A stretch of DNA of 64,000 nucleotides from Crossiella sp. CA-258035 (GCF_030064675.1 NZ_CP116413.1:157001-221000), one strand, 5' to 3'. Counted from the stretch's first letter, positions 19,807-28,182 are shown. The notes: generated from the sequence alone by a model not told the origin. Program-made: numbers and translations.

Positions 19807-20082
19807 TCAGGGTGTCAGCGCGGTCTCCCGAGCCCCGGTCACCGGCGCCTTTCCGTACAACCCACCCGGCGCGTTCACCGGTCCGATGTGCGCGGTCGCC
19901 ACGTGCGCGAAGTTGATGGCGAACTCCCCACCGTCCTCGGTCGCCACCACCTGGGTGCTCGCGGTCTCCAGATGCCGCCGCAACCGCGGCCCGAGGTCGT
20001 CGGCCACCTCATCGGTCAGCGCGACCCTGACCGGCTCGCCAACACCGGCGATGTGCAGGATGAGTGCTCGTTTCTGTGCCAT
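19807..20082 (-). CDS. Small hypothetical protein
   Basis: A 91-residue protein starting MAQKRALILHIAGVGEPVRV. It has alternating hydrophobic and charged residues compatible with a small alpha/beta fold and no membrane segment or signal peptide. An upstream in-frame ATG at 20121 would add 13 residues, but these overlap the palindromic terminator region, so the shorter form is preferred. It lies alone between the GMC gene chain and glfT1. No domain is recognised and no function is proposed. Confidence 0.55.
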   Translation of the reverse strand: MAQKRALILHIAGVGEPVRVALTDEVADDLGPRLRRHLETASTQVVATEDGGEFAINFAHVATAHIGPVNAPGGLYGKAPVTGARETALTP

Positions 20083-20123
20083 GGCCCCAAGGTCATCAGC
20101 AAAACCCTTGCGCCACAACACAA

Positions 20124-20155
20124 GTTCGCCCGTAGCGGATCCGCTACGGGCGAAC
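20124..20155. terminator. 32-bp perfect palindrome downstream of glfT1
   Basis: GTTCGCCCGTAGCGGA (20124-20139) is followed directly by its exact reverse complement (20140-20155). It lies 23 bases past the glfT1 stop and, read on the minus strand, is followed by a T-rich TTGTGTTGTG stretch. A long GC-rich stem here most simply ends the wzm-wzt-glfT1 transcript. Confidence 0.75.
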
Positions 20156-20178
20156 GAGAGACTCTGGACCGGGGACGT

Positions 20179-21102
20179 CTACTTGCGGAAGAACTTCTCC
20201 CCGCGCCCCTGCAGCACGAGCTTCACCCACTCCGCGAACGCCTTCGGGTCCTTCTTCTGACCCAGGAAGTACAGCCCGAAGCGGAGGACCTCCAGCAGCC
20301 CCAGCTTGCGCATGCCCGGCTGGGACAGCAGGTAGCCGCGGTTGCGGTAGGTGTAGTAGCGCTTGATCGGGTCGCCGGGGTCCTGGGCGTGGAAGCGGCC
20401 GCCCAGCATCGGCTTGAACTCCGCGGAGCCGTCCGGGTGCGCGTAGGCCACCTTCAGCGTGGTGCCGAAGCGCAGACCGCTGCGCACCACCCTGCGGTGG
20501 ATCTCCACCTCGTCGCCGCGGAAGAACAGCCGGTAGTCCGGCACGCCCACCACGTCCAGGGTGGAGGCGCGGAACAGCGCGCCGTTGAAGAAGGAGGCGA
20601 TGCCGGGCAGGAAGTCCGGGCTGTCCGGGCTGCTCAGCTCCTCGCGGCGGCGCTTCCAGGTCAGGCCGCGGCGCAGTGGGAAGGCCAGCGTGTCCGGGCG
20701 CTCGATGTTGACCACGACCGGGCTGACCGCGGCCAGCTTGCGGCGCGTGGCCTCATCCAGCAGCACCTCCAGCACGGTGTCGTCGGCCGGCCTGCCGTCG
20801 TCGTCGCCCAGCCACACCCAGTCCGCGCCCATGGCCAGCGCGTGCAGCATGCCCAGCGCGAAGCCGCCGGCGCCGCCGAGGTTGCGCTCGGAGAGCAGGT
20901 AGGTGGTGGGCAGCGGACAGGCCTCGACCACCTCCCGCGCCGGCTGGTCCAGCCCGTTGTCCACGACCACCAGGTGGTCCGGCTGCCGGGTCTGGGCCGC
21001 GATCACCTTCAGCGAGTCGGCGAGCAGCTCGCGCCTGCGGCAGGTGACCACCACCGCGATTACCTTGCCCTCTGGTGCCTTCGACCCAGCCCGATCAGTC
21101 AT
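20179..21102 (-). CDS. glfT1: Galactofuranosyltransferase GlfT1
   Basis: A 307-residue GT2 enzyme with the VVVTCRRRELL start, NLGGAGGFALGM donor-site motif and a DDD metal triad in WVWLGDDDGRP. It corresponds to Rv3782, which adds the first galactofuranose residues to decaprenyl-PP-GlcNAc-Rha before GlfT2 extends the chain. The RGDEVEIHRRVVRSG segment holds the catalytic base region. Start and stop of wzt and glfT1 overlap by four bases (21099-21102), and order and strand match the mycobacterial wzt-glfT1-wzm block, which fixes the identity well. Confidence 0.94.
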   Translation of the reverse strand: MTDRAGSKAPEGKVIAVVVTCRRRELLADSLKVIAAQTRQPDHLVVVDNGLDQPAREVVEACPLPTTYLLSERNLGGAGGFALGMLHALAMGADWVWLGDDDGRPADDTVLEVLLDEATRRKLAAVSPVVVNIERPDTLAFPLRRGLTWKRRREELSSPDSPDFLPGIASFFNGALFRASTLDVVGVPDYRLFFRGDEVEIHRRVVRSGLRFGTTLKVAYAHPDGSAEFKPMLGGRFHAQDPGDPIKRYYTYRNRGYLLSQPGMRKLGLLEVLRFGLYFLGQKKDPKAFAEWVKLVLQGRGEKFFRK

Positions 21103-21890
21103 GGCGTGCCACCAGCTCCCACCGAAGCGTGCTCGTCGTCATTGGCGAACGGGTCCCTGCCCTTGTACTGGGTGAGCACCTCGCGCAGCGCGCCGTGCGC
21201 CCTGACCTGCCCGTGGTCCACCCAGATCGCGGTGCTGCACAGGCTCTTGAGGAACTCGTCGGAGTGCGAGGCGAACACCAGCATGCCGGACCGCTTGACC
21301 AGGTCGTTGAGCCGGTCCCGCGCCTTGTCCAGGAAGGCCGCGTCGACCGCGCCGATGCCCTCGTCCAGCAGCAGGATCTCCGGGTCGATCGAGGTCACCA
21401 CGCCGAGCGCGAGGCGCACCCGCATACCGGTGGAGTAGGTCCGCAGCGGCATCGACAGGTAGTTGCCCAGCTCGCTGAACTCGGCGATGTCGTCGATGCG
21501 GGCTTCCATCTGCTTGCGGGTCATGCCAAGGAACAGCCCGCGGATGATGATGTTGTCGTAGCCGGAGATCTCCGGGTCCATGCCGACGCCGAGGTCGAAC
21601 ACGGGCGCGACCTTGCCGATGATCTTGGAGGTGCCCCTGGTCGGCTCATAGATGCCGGAGAGCAGCCGCAGCAGGGTGGACTTGCCCGCGCCGTTGTGTC
21701 CGACCAGCGCGACCCGGTCACCGTGCTGGAGCGAGATGGAGACATCCCGCAGCGCCTCGATCACCGGCACCTTGCTCTCGGTGCCGATCTTGCCGCCGGC
21801 CTTGCCGAGCACGGCCTTCTTCAGCGAGCGCGTCTTGGCGTCGAAGATGGGGAACTCGACCCAGGCGTTCTGTACCTCGATGCTGACCAT
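21099..21890 (-). CDS. wzt: Polysaccharide ABC exporter ATPase (Wzt/RfbE type)
   Basis: A 263-residue ATPase. Walker A is GHNGAGKST (about residues 66-74), the signature region reads RTYSTGMRVRLALG (LSGGQ replaced by YSTGM as in O-antigen exporters), Walker B is EILLLDEGIGAVD and the switch His lies in VFASHS. It pairs with the Wzm-type permease upstream to flip lipid-linked galactan across the membrane (Rv3781 in mycobacteria). It lacks a long C-terminal polymer-recognition domain, as the mycobacterial protein does. GlfT1 follows with a 4-base overlap. Confidence 0.93.
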   Translation of the reverse strand: MVSIEVQNAWVEFPIFDAKTRSLKKAVLGKAGGKIGTESKVPVIEALRDVSISLQHGDRVALVGHNGAGKSTLLRLLSGIYEPTRGTSKIIGKVAPVFDLGVGMDPEISGYDNIIIRGLFLGMTRKQMEARIDDIAEFSELGNYLSMPLRTYSTGMRVRLALGVVTSIDPEILLLDEGIGAVDAAFLDKARDRLNDLVKRSGMLVFASHSDEFLKSLCSTAIWVDHGQVRAHGALREVLTQYKGRDPFANDDEHASVGAGGTP

Positions 21891-21905
21891 GGGAATTCAG
21901 CCCCC

Positions 21906-22766
21906 TTACACCCAGTAGGACACGCGGGCACGGTAGTTGCGCAGCATCACCAGTGCCGCGCCCCAGCCGACCACGGTGATGATGCCGACGACGAGCCAGT
22001 GGTGGAACAGCTGGTCCTGGCCCAGCAGCGGCCGCCGGATGATCTCGATGAAGTGCAGGAACGGGTTGAACTCGGCCAGGTAGGCGCGCTCCCTGACCAG
22101 CTGGTTCGTGTGGTTGGCCAGGATGTTGAAGTCCCACACGATCGGGGTCATGTAGAACAGCAGCAGCACGACACTGCCGATGATCGGCGGGATGTCGCGG
22201 AAGCGGGTGCTGATGATGCCGGTGAGCAGTGCGACCCAGCCGCCGTTGAGCACGATCAGCACGAAGGCCGGGATCGCGTACAGCACGGTCCACTTCAGGT
22301 CCTGCGGGAAGATCGCCAGCATGATGAAGTAGATCAGGAAGTTGTGCGCGAACAGCAGCACCTGGCGCCACACCAGCCGGAACACGTGTGTGGTCAGCGG
22401 CGAGGGCAGCTGCTTGATCAGGCCCTCGTTGGCGATGAAGACGTTCGCGCCCTCGTTCACGCAGTTCGCGATGAACGTCCAGCAGACCAGGCCGACGGTG
22501 ACGTACGGCAGGAAGAACTGGATCGGCGCGTTCTGGATCGCCGAGAACAGGATGCCCATCGCCAGCGCCATCACGCCGGTGCTGATGGTGATCCACAGTG
22601 GACCGAGCACCGAGCGCCGGTAGCCCTGCTTGATGTCCTGCCAGCCGAGATGGCCCCAGAGCGAACGCTGGTTCCATCCGGCGCGCAGGTCTGCGAAGGC
22701 CCGGCCCCAGCTGCGGTACGCGCGGGCAGTGGACACCGCTGGATTTTCGACAGTGCTGCTGGACAC
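21906..22766 (-). CDS. wzm: Polysaccharide ABC exporter permease (Wzm/RfbD type)
   Basis: A 286-residue ABC-2 permease with about six membrane helices and the KQGYRRSVLGPLWITIS motif characteristic of Wzm proteins. It matches Rv3783. The GTG at 22766 gives a length close to the mycobacterial protein; an ATG at 22817 would add 17 residues without obvious similarity. It starts the minus-strand wzm-wzt-glfT1 operon and is divergent from the ABC importer on the right, with one of the Zur-like boxes in the intervening 191 bases (nearer to the importer). Confidence 0.92.
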   Translation of the reverse strand: MSSSTVENPAVSTARAYRSWGRAFADLRAGWNQRSLWGHLGWQDIKQGYRRSVLGPLWITISTGVMALAMGILFSAIQNAPIQFFLPYVTVGLVCWTFIANCVNEGANVFIANEGLIKQLPSPLTTHVFRLVWRQVLLFAHNFLIYFIMLAIFPQDLKWTVLYAIPAFVLIVLNGGWVALLTGIISTRFRDIPPIIGSVVLLLFYMTPIVWDFNILANHTNQLVRERAYLAEFNPFLHFIEIIRRPLLGQDQLFHHWLVVGIITVVGWGAALVMLRNYRARVSYWV

Positions 22767-22907
22767 GAAAGTGAGGGTACCGGCGCGACATTCCGTGCTT
22801 GGCCTCCGGTGGGTCATAGCGCGGTCGCGGTGCGCGATTTCACCATGCGTGGCGTTAGGCGATCGTGACGGTCCCCACGGCTTCCAGGTGACCTGCCCGA
22901 GGCAAGA

Positions 22908-22924
22908 TGAAAACCGTTATCGTC
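22908..22924. promoter_or_regulatory. Zur-box-like operator 1 (importer operon)
   Basis: TGAAAACCGTTATCGTC; its reverse complement GACGATAACGGTTTTCA matches the site in front of the AztD-like gene at 15 of 17 bases. It has the TGAAAA-n-TTATC/TTTTCA inverted-repeat form of actinobacterial Zur boxes and no resemblance to the IdeR/DmdR iron box. It ends 33 bases before the GTG of the binding-protein gene, a good place for repression. Assignment to Zur is by motif and context only. Confidence 0.7.
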
Positions 22925-22957
22925 TTCTTCGGTCCCATCCCCACCCGGAGGTGTCCT

Positions 22958-23980
22958 GTGCGTCCGTCGCGCACCAAGATCGGCCTGCTCAGCCTGGTCA
23001 CGGCCTCGGCAGCGGTGGTTTCCGCGTGCACTGCGGCGCCACCGGCAACCGCTCCCACGACCCCGGCCGCGGCCACCGGAGCGGCCGTCGAGGTCAAGGC
23101 CGCGCCGCTGACGCCCTCGCTCAGCGTGACCGATCCGGGCGGACAGAACGTGACCCTGCCCAAGGTCCCGGAGCGGATCGTCTGCCTCACCGGATTGTGT
23201 GACGACGCGCTCACCGAACTCGGACTGAAACCGGCGGGCACCTCCAACGCGGTGCTGCTGACCCTGCCCCAGTTGGCCGGTGAGGCGGGCAAGCAGGTGC
23301 CGGTCGTGCCGGGCAGTTTCGGCCAGGAGGACGCGGAGGCGATCGGTGCGCTCAAGCCGGACCTGGTGATCGGGCTTTCCGGTGTGCACGACGGACTCCG
23401 GCCGGCGGTGCAGAAGTTCAACGCTCCACTGTGGACGGTCAACCCGGGCAGCTGGGAGCAGTCCGTCGGCTACCTGCGCAACCTGGGCGCGCTCACCGGC
23501 CGCACCGAGCAGGCCGTGGCCGCGGAGCAGAAGTTCCGCACCAAGCTGGCGCAGGCGATCGAGACCAGCAGGCAGAAGGGCCTGAACAAGCAGACCGTGC
23601 TGCTGATGTTCGGCAGCGCCGACTCCATCGGCGTGGACACCGCCGACTCGATCAACGGCAAGCTGCTCGGCCAGCTCTTCGGCTACCCGTTCCCGGCCAA
23701 GGGCGGCAACGTGGAGACCGCGAACACCTACAGCGTGGAGGAGATCCTGGCCAAGCAGCCGACCGTGGTCTTCGTGTACTCCTTGATCTTCGCGTCCACC
23801 GACAAGAAGCTGTCCGAACAGCTCGCCGCGAACCCGGTGTGGAAGCAGGTGAAGGCCGTGCAGTCCGGTCAGGTGCACGAGGTCGCGCCCAAGCTCTGGG
23901 GCTCCGGCCGGGGCACCCGCAGCCTCGGCGCGATCATCGACGAGGCGATCGCCAAGGTGTCCGCGGCGCCCGCGGCGTGA
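22958..23980 (+). CDS. FepB-type metallophore-binding lipoprotein
   Basis: A 340-residue periplasmic-binding-protein-type lipoprotein. The GTG at 22958 has GGAGGT five bases upstream and gives a clean lipoprotein signal (VRPSRTKIGLLSL) with lipobox VVSAC; the longer in-frame ATG at 22907 would start inside the operator. The fold is class III (helical-backbone), with LPKVPERIVCL and AIGALKPDLVIGLSG as in FepB/FhuD proteins. It captures a metal-chelate at the cell surface and passes it to two FecCD permeases encoded next (GTGA overlap). A Zur-like box precedes it, so the cargo may be a zinc chelate rather than a ferric siderophore; the sequence alone cannot tell. Confidence 0.9.
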   Translation: MRPSRTKIGLLSLVTASAAVVSACTAAPPATAPTTPAAATGAAVEVKAAPLTPSLSVTDPGGQNVTLPKVPERIVCLTGLCDDALTELGLKPAGTSNAVLLTLPQLAGEAGKQVPVVPGSFGQEDAEAIGALKPDLVIGLSGVHDGLRPAVQKFNAPLWTVNPGSWEQSVGYLRNLGALTGRTEQAVAAEQKFRTKLAQAIETSRQKGLNKQTVLLMFGSADSIGVDTADSINGKLLGQLFGYPFPAKGGNVETANTYSVEEILAKQPTVVFVYSLIFASTDKKLSEQLAANPVWKQVKAVQSGQVHEVAPKLWGSGRGTRSLGAIIDEAIAKVSAAPAA

Positions 23981-24960
23981 GCAGGCAGCTCGCGCCCCTG
24001 CTCGCGGTGCTGGCCTTACTGGTGGCGGCCACGGCCACGCTGTGCCTGGGCACCCCGCTGGTCGGGGTCAACCGGCTGCCCGCCGCCTTCGCCGCCGAGA
24101 CCGAGCTGGAGCACGCGGTGGTCGTGCTGCTGCGCGCGCCCAGGCTGCTGCTCGCGCTGTGCGCGGGCGCGGCGCTGGGCGCGGCCGGGCTGCTGTTGCA
24201 GGAGTCGCTGCGCAACCCGCTGGCCGTGCCGGAGCTGCTGGGCGTCTCCAGCGGGGCCTCGGCCGCGGTGGCCATCACCGTGGTCTGGGCGCTGCCGGTG
24301 CCGGGCGCGCCGCTGGTCCCCGCGCTGCTCGGCGCGGTGACCGGCGGCCTGCTCACCCTGCTCGCCGCGCGCCGGGCGGTCGGCCCGGCCGCGGTGCTGC
24401 TGATCGGGGCCGCGGTGAGCGCGGCGCTGCAAGCGGTCCTGTTCACCGGGCTGTCCCTGTCGGACTCCCGCGAGCAGGGCGTGCTGTTCCGCTACCTGCT
24501 GGGCTCGCTGACCGGCACCACCTGGGACACGGTGGCCTTCGCCGCGCCCGGCCTGCTCGCCGCGCTGCCGCTGGCGCTGCTCGCGGTGCCCGCGCTCGGC
24601 CTGCTCCGGCTGGGCGATGACACCGCCGCCGCGCTCGGCCTGCGCGCGGGCCGGGCCCGGCTGGCGGTGCTGGTGCTGGCCTGCGCGCTGGTCGCGGTGG
24701 CGGTCGGCCCGGCTGGCCCGATCGCCTGGGTCGGCTTCCTCGGCCCGCAGCTGGCCAGACGGCTGCGGCCGACCGCGGGCGCCAGGGTGTGGCTGGCCTG
24801 GTCGGCGGTCTTCGGCGCGCTGCTGGTGGTGCTGGCCGACCTGCTGGCGCGCACCGTGCTCTACCCGGTCGAGCTGCCGGTGGGCGGCCTGACCGCGGTG
24901 GTCGCGGTGGTGCTGGGCACGCTGCTGTTGTTCCGCCGCCGCGCGGAGGTGCTCGGATGA
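23977..24960 (+). CDS. FecCD-family metallophore ABC permease, subunit 1
   Basis: A 327-residue permease with about nine or ten membrane helices. The FecCD hallmark LLRAPRLLLALCAGAALGAAGLL and the ESLRNPLAVPELLGVSSGA stretch (helix 3 and the coupling loop) are clear, as is PIAWVGFLGPQLARRL near the end. The GTG start overlaps the TGA of the binding-protein gene and the stop overlaps the second permease. It forms a heterodimer with the next subunit and imports the chelate handed over by the lipoprotein. Confidence 0.92.
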   Translation: MSRQLAPLLAVLALLVAATATLCLGTPLVGVNRLPAAFAAETELEHAVVVLLRAPRLLLALCAGAALGAAGLLLQESLRNPLAVPELLGVSSGASAAVAITVVWALPVPGAPLVPALLGAVTGGLLTLLAARRAVGPAAVLLIGAAVSAALQAVLFTGLSLSDSREQGVLFRYLLGSLTGTTWDTVAFAAPGLLAALPLALLAVPALGLLRLGDDTAAALGLRAGRARLAVLVLACALVAVAVGPAGPIAWVGFLGPQLARRLRPTAGARVWLAWSAVFGALLVVLADLLARTVLYPVELPVGGLTAVVAVVLGTLLLFRRRAEVLG

Positions 24961-25970
24961 CCCGGCGACTGGCCGTCCCACTGCTGCTGCTCGCGCTCGC
25001 GGTGGCCGCGCTGGCCCAACTCTCCGTGGGCACCTCGGTCGGCCCGCTGGACGCGCTGCTCGCCCTCTTCGGCGCGGGCGGTGAGCTGAACCTGACCATC
25101 GTCGGCGAGCTCCGCCTGCCCCGGATGCTGGTCGCCCTGGGCACCGGCGCCTGCCTGGGCCTGGGCGGCGTGGTGCTGCAGGCCGTGCTGCGCAACCCGA
25201 TGGCCTCGCCCGAGGTCACCGGGGTCGGCTCCGGCGCGGTGCTCGGCGCGGTGGCGGCCACCGTGTTCGGCCTGGCCGGCACCGCGGCCGGGCTCACCGC
25301 GGCGGCGATCATGGGCGGCGTGCTCGGCGGCGCCGCGCTGTGGCTGATCGCTTCCCGGGCCGGGGCCGACCCGCTGCGGCTGGTGGTGCTCGGCGTGCTG
25401 GTCTCCGCGGTGCTGGCCGGGCTGTCCCTGGTGCTGCTCACCGCCCGGCCGCAGCTGGCCGGCGCCGCCGCGCGCTGGCTGGTCGGCTCGCTCAACGGGC
25501 GGACCTGGGAGCACTGGCACGCGCTGTGGCCGTGGCTGCTGCTGGTCACGCTGGTGCTCGCGCTGGTGGCGCCCGCGCTGGACCTGCTCGCGGTGGACGA
25601 CGATCACGCCAAGGCGGTCGGCCTCGCGGTGCCGCCGTGGCGGATGCTCGCGCTGCTCGGCGCGGTGCTGGCCACCGCGGCCTCGGTGGCCGCGGTGGGC
25701 GCGGTGGCCTTCGTCGGACTGCTCGCCCCGCACGCCGCGCGGCTGCTCACCGGGGCCGAGCACCGGCTGCTGCTGCCCTCGGCCGGGATCGCCGGCGCGG
25801 CCTGCGTGTGCGGCGCGGACTTCCTGGCCCAGGCGGTGACCCTGCTGGTCCCGGCCTCGGGCAGCCAGCGGATCGGGGTGCCGGTTGGCGCGGTGACCGC
25901 GCTGGCCGGCGCGGTGGTGTTGATCGTGGTCGCGCGCCGGTTCTCCAGCGCGCTGGCGGGGAGGGACTGA
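24957..25970 (+). CDS. FecCD-family metallophore ABC permease, subunit 2
   Basis: A 337-residue paralogue of the preceding permease with ELRLPRMLVALGTGACLGLGG, VLRNPMASPEVTGVGSGA and AVAFVGLLAPHAARLL in the same order. A C-terminal hydrophobic helix ends in an Arg-rich cytoplasmic tail. ATG at 24957 overlaps the upstream stop (ATGA) and the ATPase begins two bases after its stop, so all four import genes are one translational chain. Confidence 0.92.
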   Translation: MTRRLAVPLLLLALAVAALAQLSVGTSVGPLDALLALFGAGGELNLTIVGELRLPRMLVALGTGACLGLGGVVLQAVLRNPMASPEVTGVGSGAVLGAVAATVFGLAGTAAGLTAAAIMGGVLGGAALWLIASRAGADPLRLVVLGVLVSAVLAGLSLVLLTARPQLAGAAARWLVGSLNGRTWEHWHALWPWLLLVTLVLALVAPALDLLAVDDDHAKAVGLAVPPWRMLALLGAVLATAASVAAVGAVAFVGLLAPHAARLLTGAEHRLLLPSAGIAGAACVCGADFLAQAVTLLVPASGSQRIGVPVGAVTALAGAVVLIVVARRFSSALAGRD

Positions 25971-25971
25971 A

Positions 25972-26748
25972 ATGATCACTGGCACCGGCATCACCGTCCG
26001 GTTCGGGCCGCGCACTGTTCTGTCCACTGTGGACATACAGGTGGCGCAGGGGGAGTGGCTCGCGCTGGTGGGCCGCAACGGCTGCGGCAAGAGCACCCTG
26101 CTGCGCGTGCTGGCCGGGCTGCACACCCCGGACGCGGGCACGGTGCGCCTCGGCTCGGACGGGCTGGACTCGTTGTCCCGCAGGGAGGTCGCCCGCCGGA
26201 TCGCGGTGCTGCCGCAGGCCATGCCCTCGGTGCCCGGACTGACCGTGCGCCAGCTGGTCCGGCAGGGCCGCTACGCCGTGCGCGGCCCGCTGGGCATGCT
26301 GCGCACCGGCGACGACGAGCAGGTGCGCAGGGCGCTGGCCGAGACCGGGGTGACCGACTACGCCGACGCCGCGGTGGACCGGCTCTCCGGCGGCGAGCGC
26401 CAGCGGGTCCGGCTGGCCCTGGCCCTGGCCCAGGACGCCCCGGTGCTGCTGCTGGACGAGCCGACCACCTACCTGGACGTCCGGCACCAGCTGGAGGTGC
26501 TGGAGCTGGTGGCCAGGCTGCGCGCCGAACGCGGGCTGACCGTGGTCACCGTGCTGCACGACCTGGCCCAGGCGGCCCGCTTCGCCGACCGGGTGGTCGC
26601 GCTGCGGGACGGGGCGGTGCACGCCGACGGCCCGGCCGCCGAGGTGGTCGACGCCGGGCTGCTGGCCGAGGTCTTCGGCGTGCGCGGGCGGGTCTGGCGG
26701 GACGAGCGGACCGGCCGCCCGGCCTGCGCCTACGACACGGTGCTGTAG
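25972..26748 (+). CDS. FepC-type metallophore ABC ATPase
   Basis: A 258-residue ATPase with Walker A GRNGCGKST, signature LSGGERQR, Walker B VLLLDEPTTYLD and switch His in VLHDLAQAARF, all in FepC/FhuC order. It powers the two FecCD permeases upstream. The last 19 bases overlap the convergent MFS exporter gene, so the import operon and the export gene meet tail to tail, binding the two into one locus. Confidence 0.93.
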   Translation: MITGTGITVRFGPRTVLSTVDIQVAQGEWLALVGRNGCGKSTLLRVLAGLHTPDAGTVRLGSDGLDSLSRREVARRIAVLPQAMPSVPGLTVRQLVRQGRYAVRGPLGMLRTGDDEQVRRALAETGVTDYADAAVDRLSGGERQRVRLALALAQDAPVLLLDEPTTYLDVRHQLEVLELVARLRAERGLTVVTVLHDLAQAARFADRVVALRDGAVHADGPAAEVVDAGLLAEVFGVRGRVWRDERTGRPACAYDTVL

Positions 26749-27989
26749 GCCGGTTCCGGCCTGGCCTCGGCGCGCAGCGGCGAGCACCAGGCCAGCACCA
26801 CACCCACCGCGAGCACGCCGACCGCGGCGGCGAGTCCGGCACTCGGGCTCGCCGCCACCGCGACCACCCCGGCCAGCGTCGCGCCCAGCGGCTGGCCGAG
26901 GCCGTAGGAGAGCATCCGCGCCGTGGTGTTCACCCGGCCCTGGAGCTCGTCCGGGGTGACCTGCTGCCGGAAGGTGATCGCGTTGATCACCACTGTCGTG
27001 TAGGCGGTGCCCCAGGCGACCGCGGCCACCGCGCCGAGCAGCCAGTGCGAGCTGAACACCACCAGCAGCCCACACAGCAGCGAGGCGGGCAGCGCGCGCA
27101 GGGCCAGCCGCGCCGGGCCGAGCCTGCGGCTGAGCACCGGCACCAGCTTGGCCGCCAGCAGCGCGCCCACGCCCCAGCAGCTGGTCAGCACGGCCAGCCG
27201 GGGGTCCCCGCTGGGTGGCACGCCGAGCGAGCGGTCCGCCCACGGCAGCAGCATCGCCACCCAGGCCCCGCCTGCGGCCGAATGGGTGGCGCCGACCAGG
27301 GTCAGCGTGCGCACGGTCGGGTGCCGCCACAGGAAGGCCAGCCCGCCGCGCACGTCAGTCCGGATGTCGGCCAGCGAGCGCGGCCGCCCGGCCCGGTCCG
27401 GCGCGGACAGCGGGCGCACGATGGCGCGCAGCAGCAGGGCCGAGACGGCGTAGCTGAGCACGTCCACGGTCAGCATGGGTGCGGGGGAGAGCAGCGTGAC
27501 GGCCAGCGTGGCCAGCGGCGGCACCACCATCTCCACCACCGTGGTCATCCCGGACACGGTGGCGTAGGCCGAGGTGGTCCGGTCCTTGCCGACCAGGGTG
27601 GGCAGCGCGCCGAAGTTGGCCGCGTCGAAGACCACGAACAGCGTCTGGGACAGGAACCCGGCCACCACCACGTGCTCCACGGTGAGGCCGCCGAGGGCCC
27701 AGGTGACCGGGATGCTGACCAGCAGGGTCGCGTTGAGCAGGTCCGCGGCCACCATCAGCCAGCGCCGGTCCAGCCGGTCCGCCAGCACACCCGCGAACAG
27801 GCCGAACAGCAGGTAGGGCAGTGTCTCGGCGGCCGCCATGGCCGCACTCCAGGCCGCGGAGCCGGTGATTTGGTAAACCAAGATCGGCATCGCGACCAGG
27901 GTCACCCGCGAACCGGCCACGGAAATCACCCGGGCAGCGAGGTACCGGCGGAAGTCCGGGTCCCGCCGGAGGGCTACGACGTTCGTCAC
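26730..27989 (-). CDS. MFS exporter next to the RiPP genes
   Basis: A 419-residue major facilitator with about 12 membrane helices and the loop-2 signature GVLADRLDRRWLM. It resembles the EntS/MFS_3 group that secretes siderophores and small peptides. The GTG at 27989 lies only 17 bases from the Zur-like box and has no clear Shine-Dalgarno, so the mRNA may be nearly leaderless. It is divergent from the candidate RiPP precursor 88 bases away, so one operator could control export and biosynthesis together. Its convergent overlap with the importer ATPase supports an export/import pair for one molecule. The exported substrate is inferred. Confidence 0.82.
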   Translation of the reverse strand: MTNVVALRRDPDFRRYLAARVISVAGSRVTLVAMPILVYQITGSAAWSAAMAAAETLPYLLFGLFAGVLADRLDRRWLMVAADLLNATLLVSIPVTWALGGLTVEHVVVAGFLSQTLFVVFDAANFGALPTLVGKDRTTSAYATVSGMTTVVEMVVPPLATLAVTLLSPAPMLTVDVLSYAVSALLLRAIVRPLSAPDRAGRPRSLADIRTDVRGGLAFLWRHPTVRTLTLVGATHSAAGGAWVAMLLPWADRSLGVPPSGDPRLAVLTSCWGVGALLAAKLVPVLSRRLGPARLALRALPASLLCGLLVVFSSHWLLGAVAAVAWGTAYTTVVINAITFRQQVTPDELQGRVNTTARMLSYGLGQPLGATLAGVVAVAASPSAGLAAAVGVLAVGVVLAWCSPLRAEARPEPAYSTVS

Positions 27990-28006
27990 CCGAGCACACT
28001 AACACT

Positions 28007-28023
28007 ATTGGTAATGACTTTCA
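28007..28023. promoter_or_regulatory. Zur-box-like operator 2 (bidirectional: exporter and RiPP precursor)
   Basis: ATTGGTAATGACTTTCA. Aligned with operator 3, the core GGTAATGACTTTCATT (28010-28025) agrees at 11 of 16 bases, and it contains the inverted repeat AATGA-CTT-TCATT. It lies between the divergent MFS gene (GTG at 27989) and the precursor (ATG at 28078). A TTGGTA at 28008 with TAGGCA 17 bases later could be a weak promoter for the precursor overlapping the box. Weaker match than sites 1 and 3. Confidence 0.58.
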
Positions 28024-28077
28024 TTTGTGATAGGCATGAGGAGGTTGAAGGTCAACCGTCATCTGAGGAGGTACGAG

Positions 28078-28182
28078 ATGGACAAGGTGTTCGTGCGCGT
28101 CGAGACCGAGCGCGAGCTGCCGCACAACTCGGCTAGCCACAGCAACGCCCTGGTCGAGAACCCGTTCGCCGACCAGGACTGA
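28078..28182 (+). CDS. Candidate RiPP precursor peptide (34 residues, no cysteine)
   Basis: A short open frame preceded by a strong Shine-Dalgarno, GAGGAGGT at 28065-28072. It encodes an N-terminal MDKVFVRVETERELP that looks like a leader (hydrophobic patch then charged residues) and a C-terminal part HNSASHSNALVENPFADQD rich in Ser, Asn and His. Ser18, Ser20 and Ser22 are the likely sites for oxazoline/oxazole formation; there is no Cys, so thiazoles are not expected. A longer in-frame start at 28036 has no ribosome site. Immediately downstream are a stem-loop and genes for a ThiF-like protein, hydrolase, YcaO and dehydrogenase, the normal azole-RiPP set. Length, position and spacing support a real precursor; the product is unknown. 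Confidence 0.75.
   Translation: MDKVFVRVETERELPHNSASHSNALVENPFADQD

Noticed and set aside
22907-22957. Upstream ATG start for the binding lipoprotein
   Set aside because: It lies in the operator, has no ribosome site and would put a charged Pro-rich stretch before the lipoprotein signal.
28036-28182. Longer precursor starting at the ATG at 28036
   Set aside because: It has no ribosome site, whereas the ATG at 28078 has GAGGAGGT at ideal spacing; the added residues are Arg-rich and unlike a leader.
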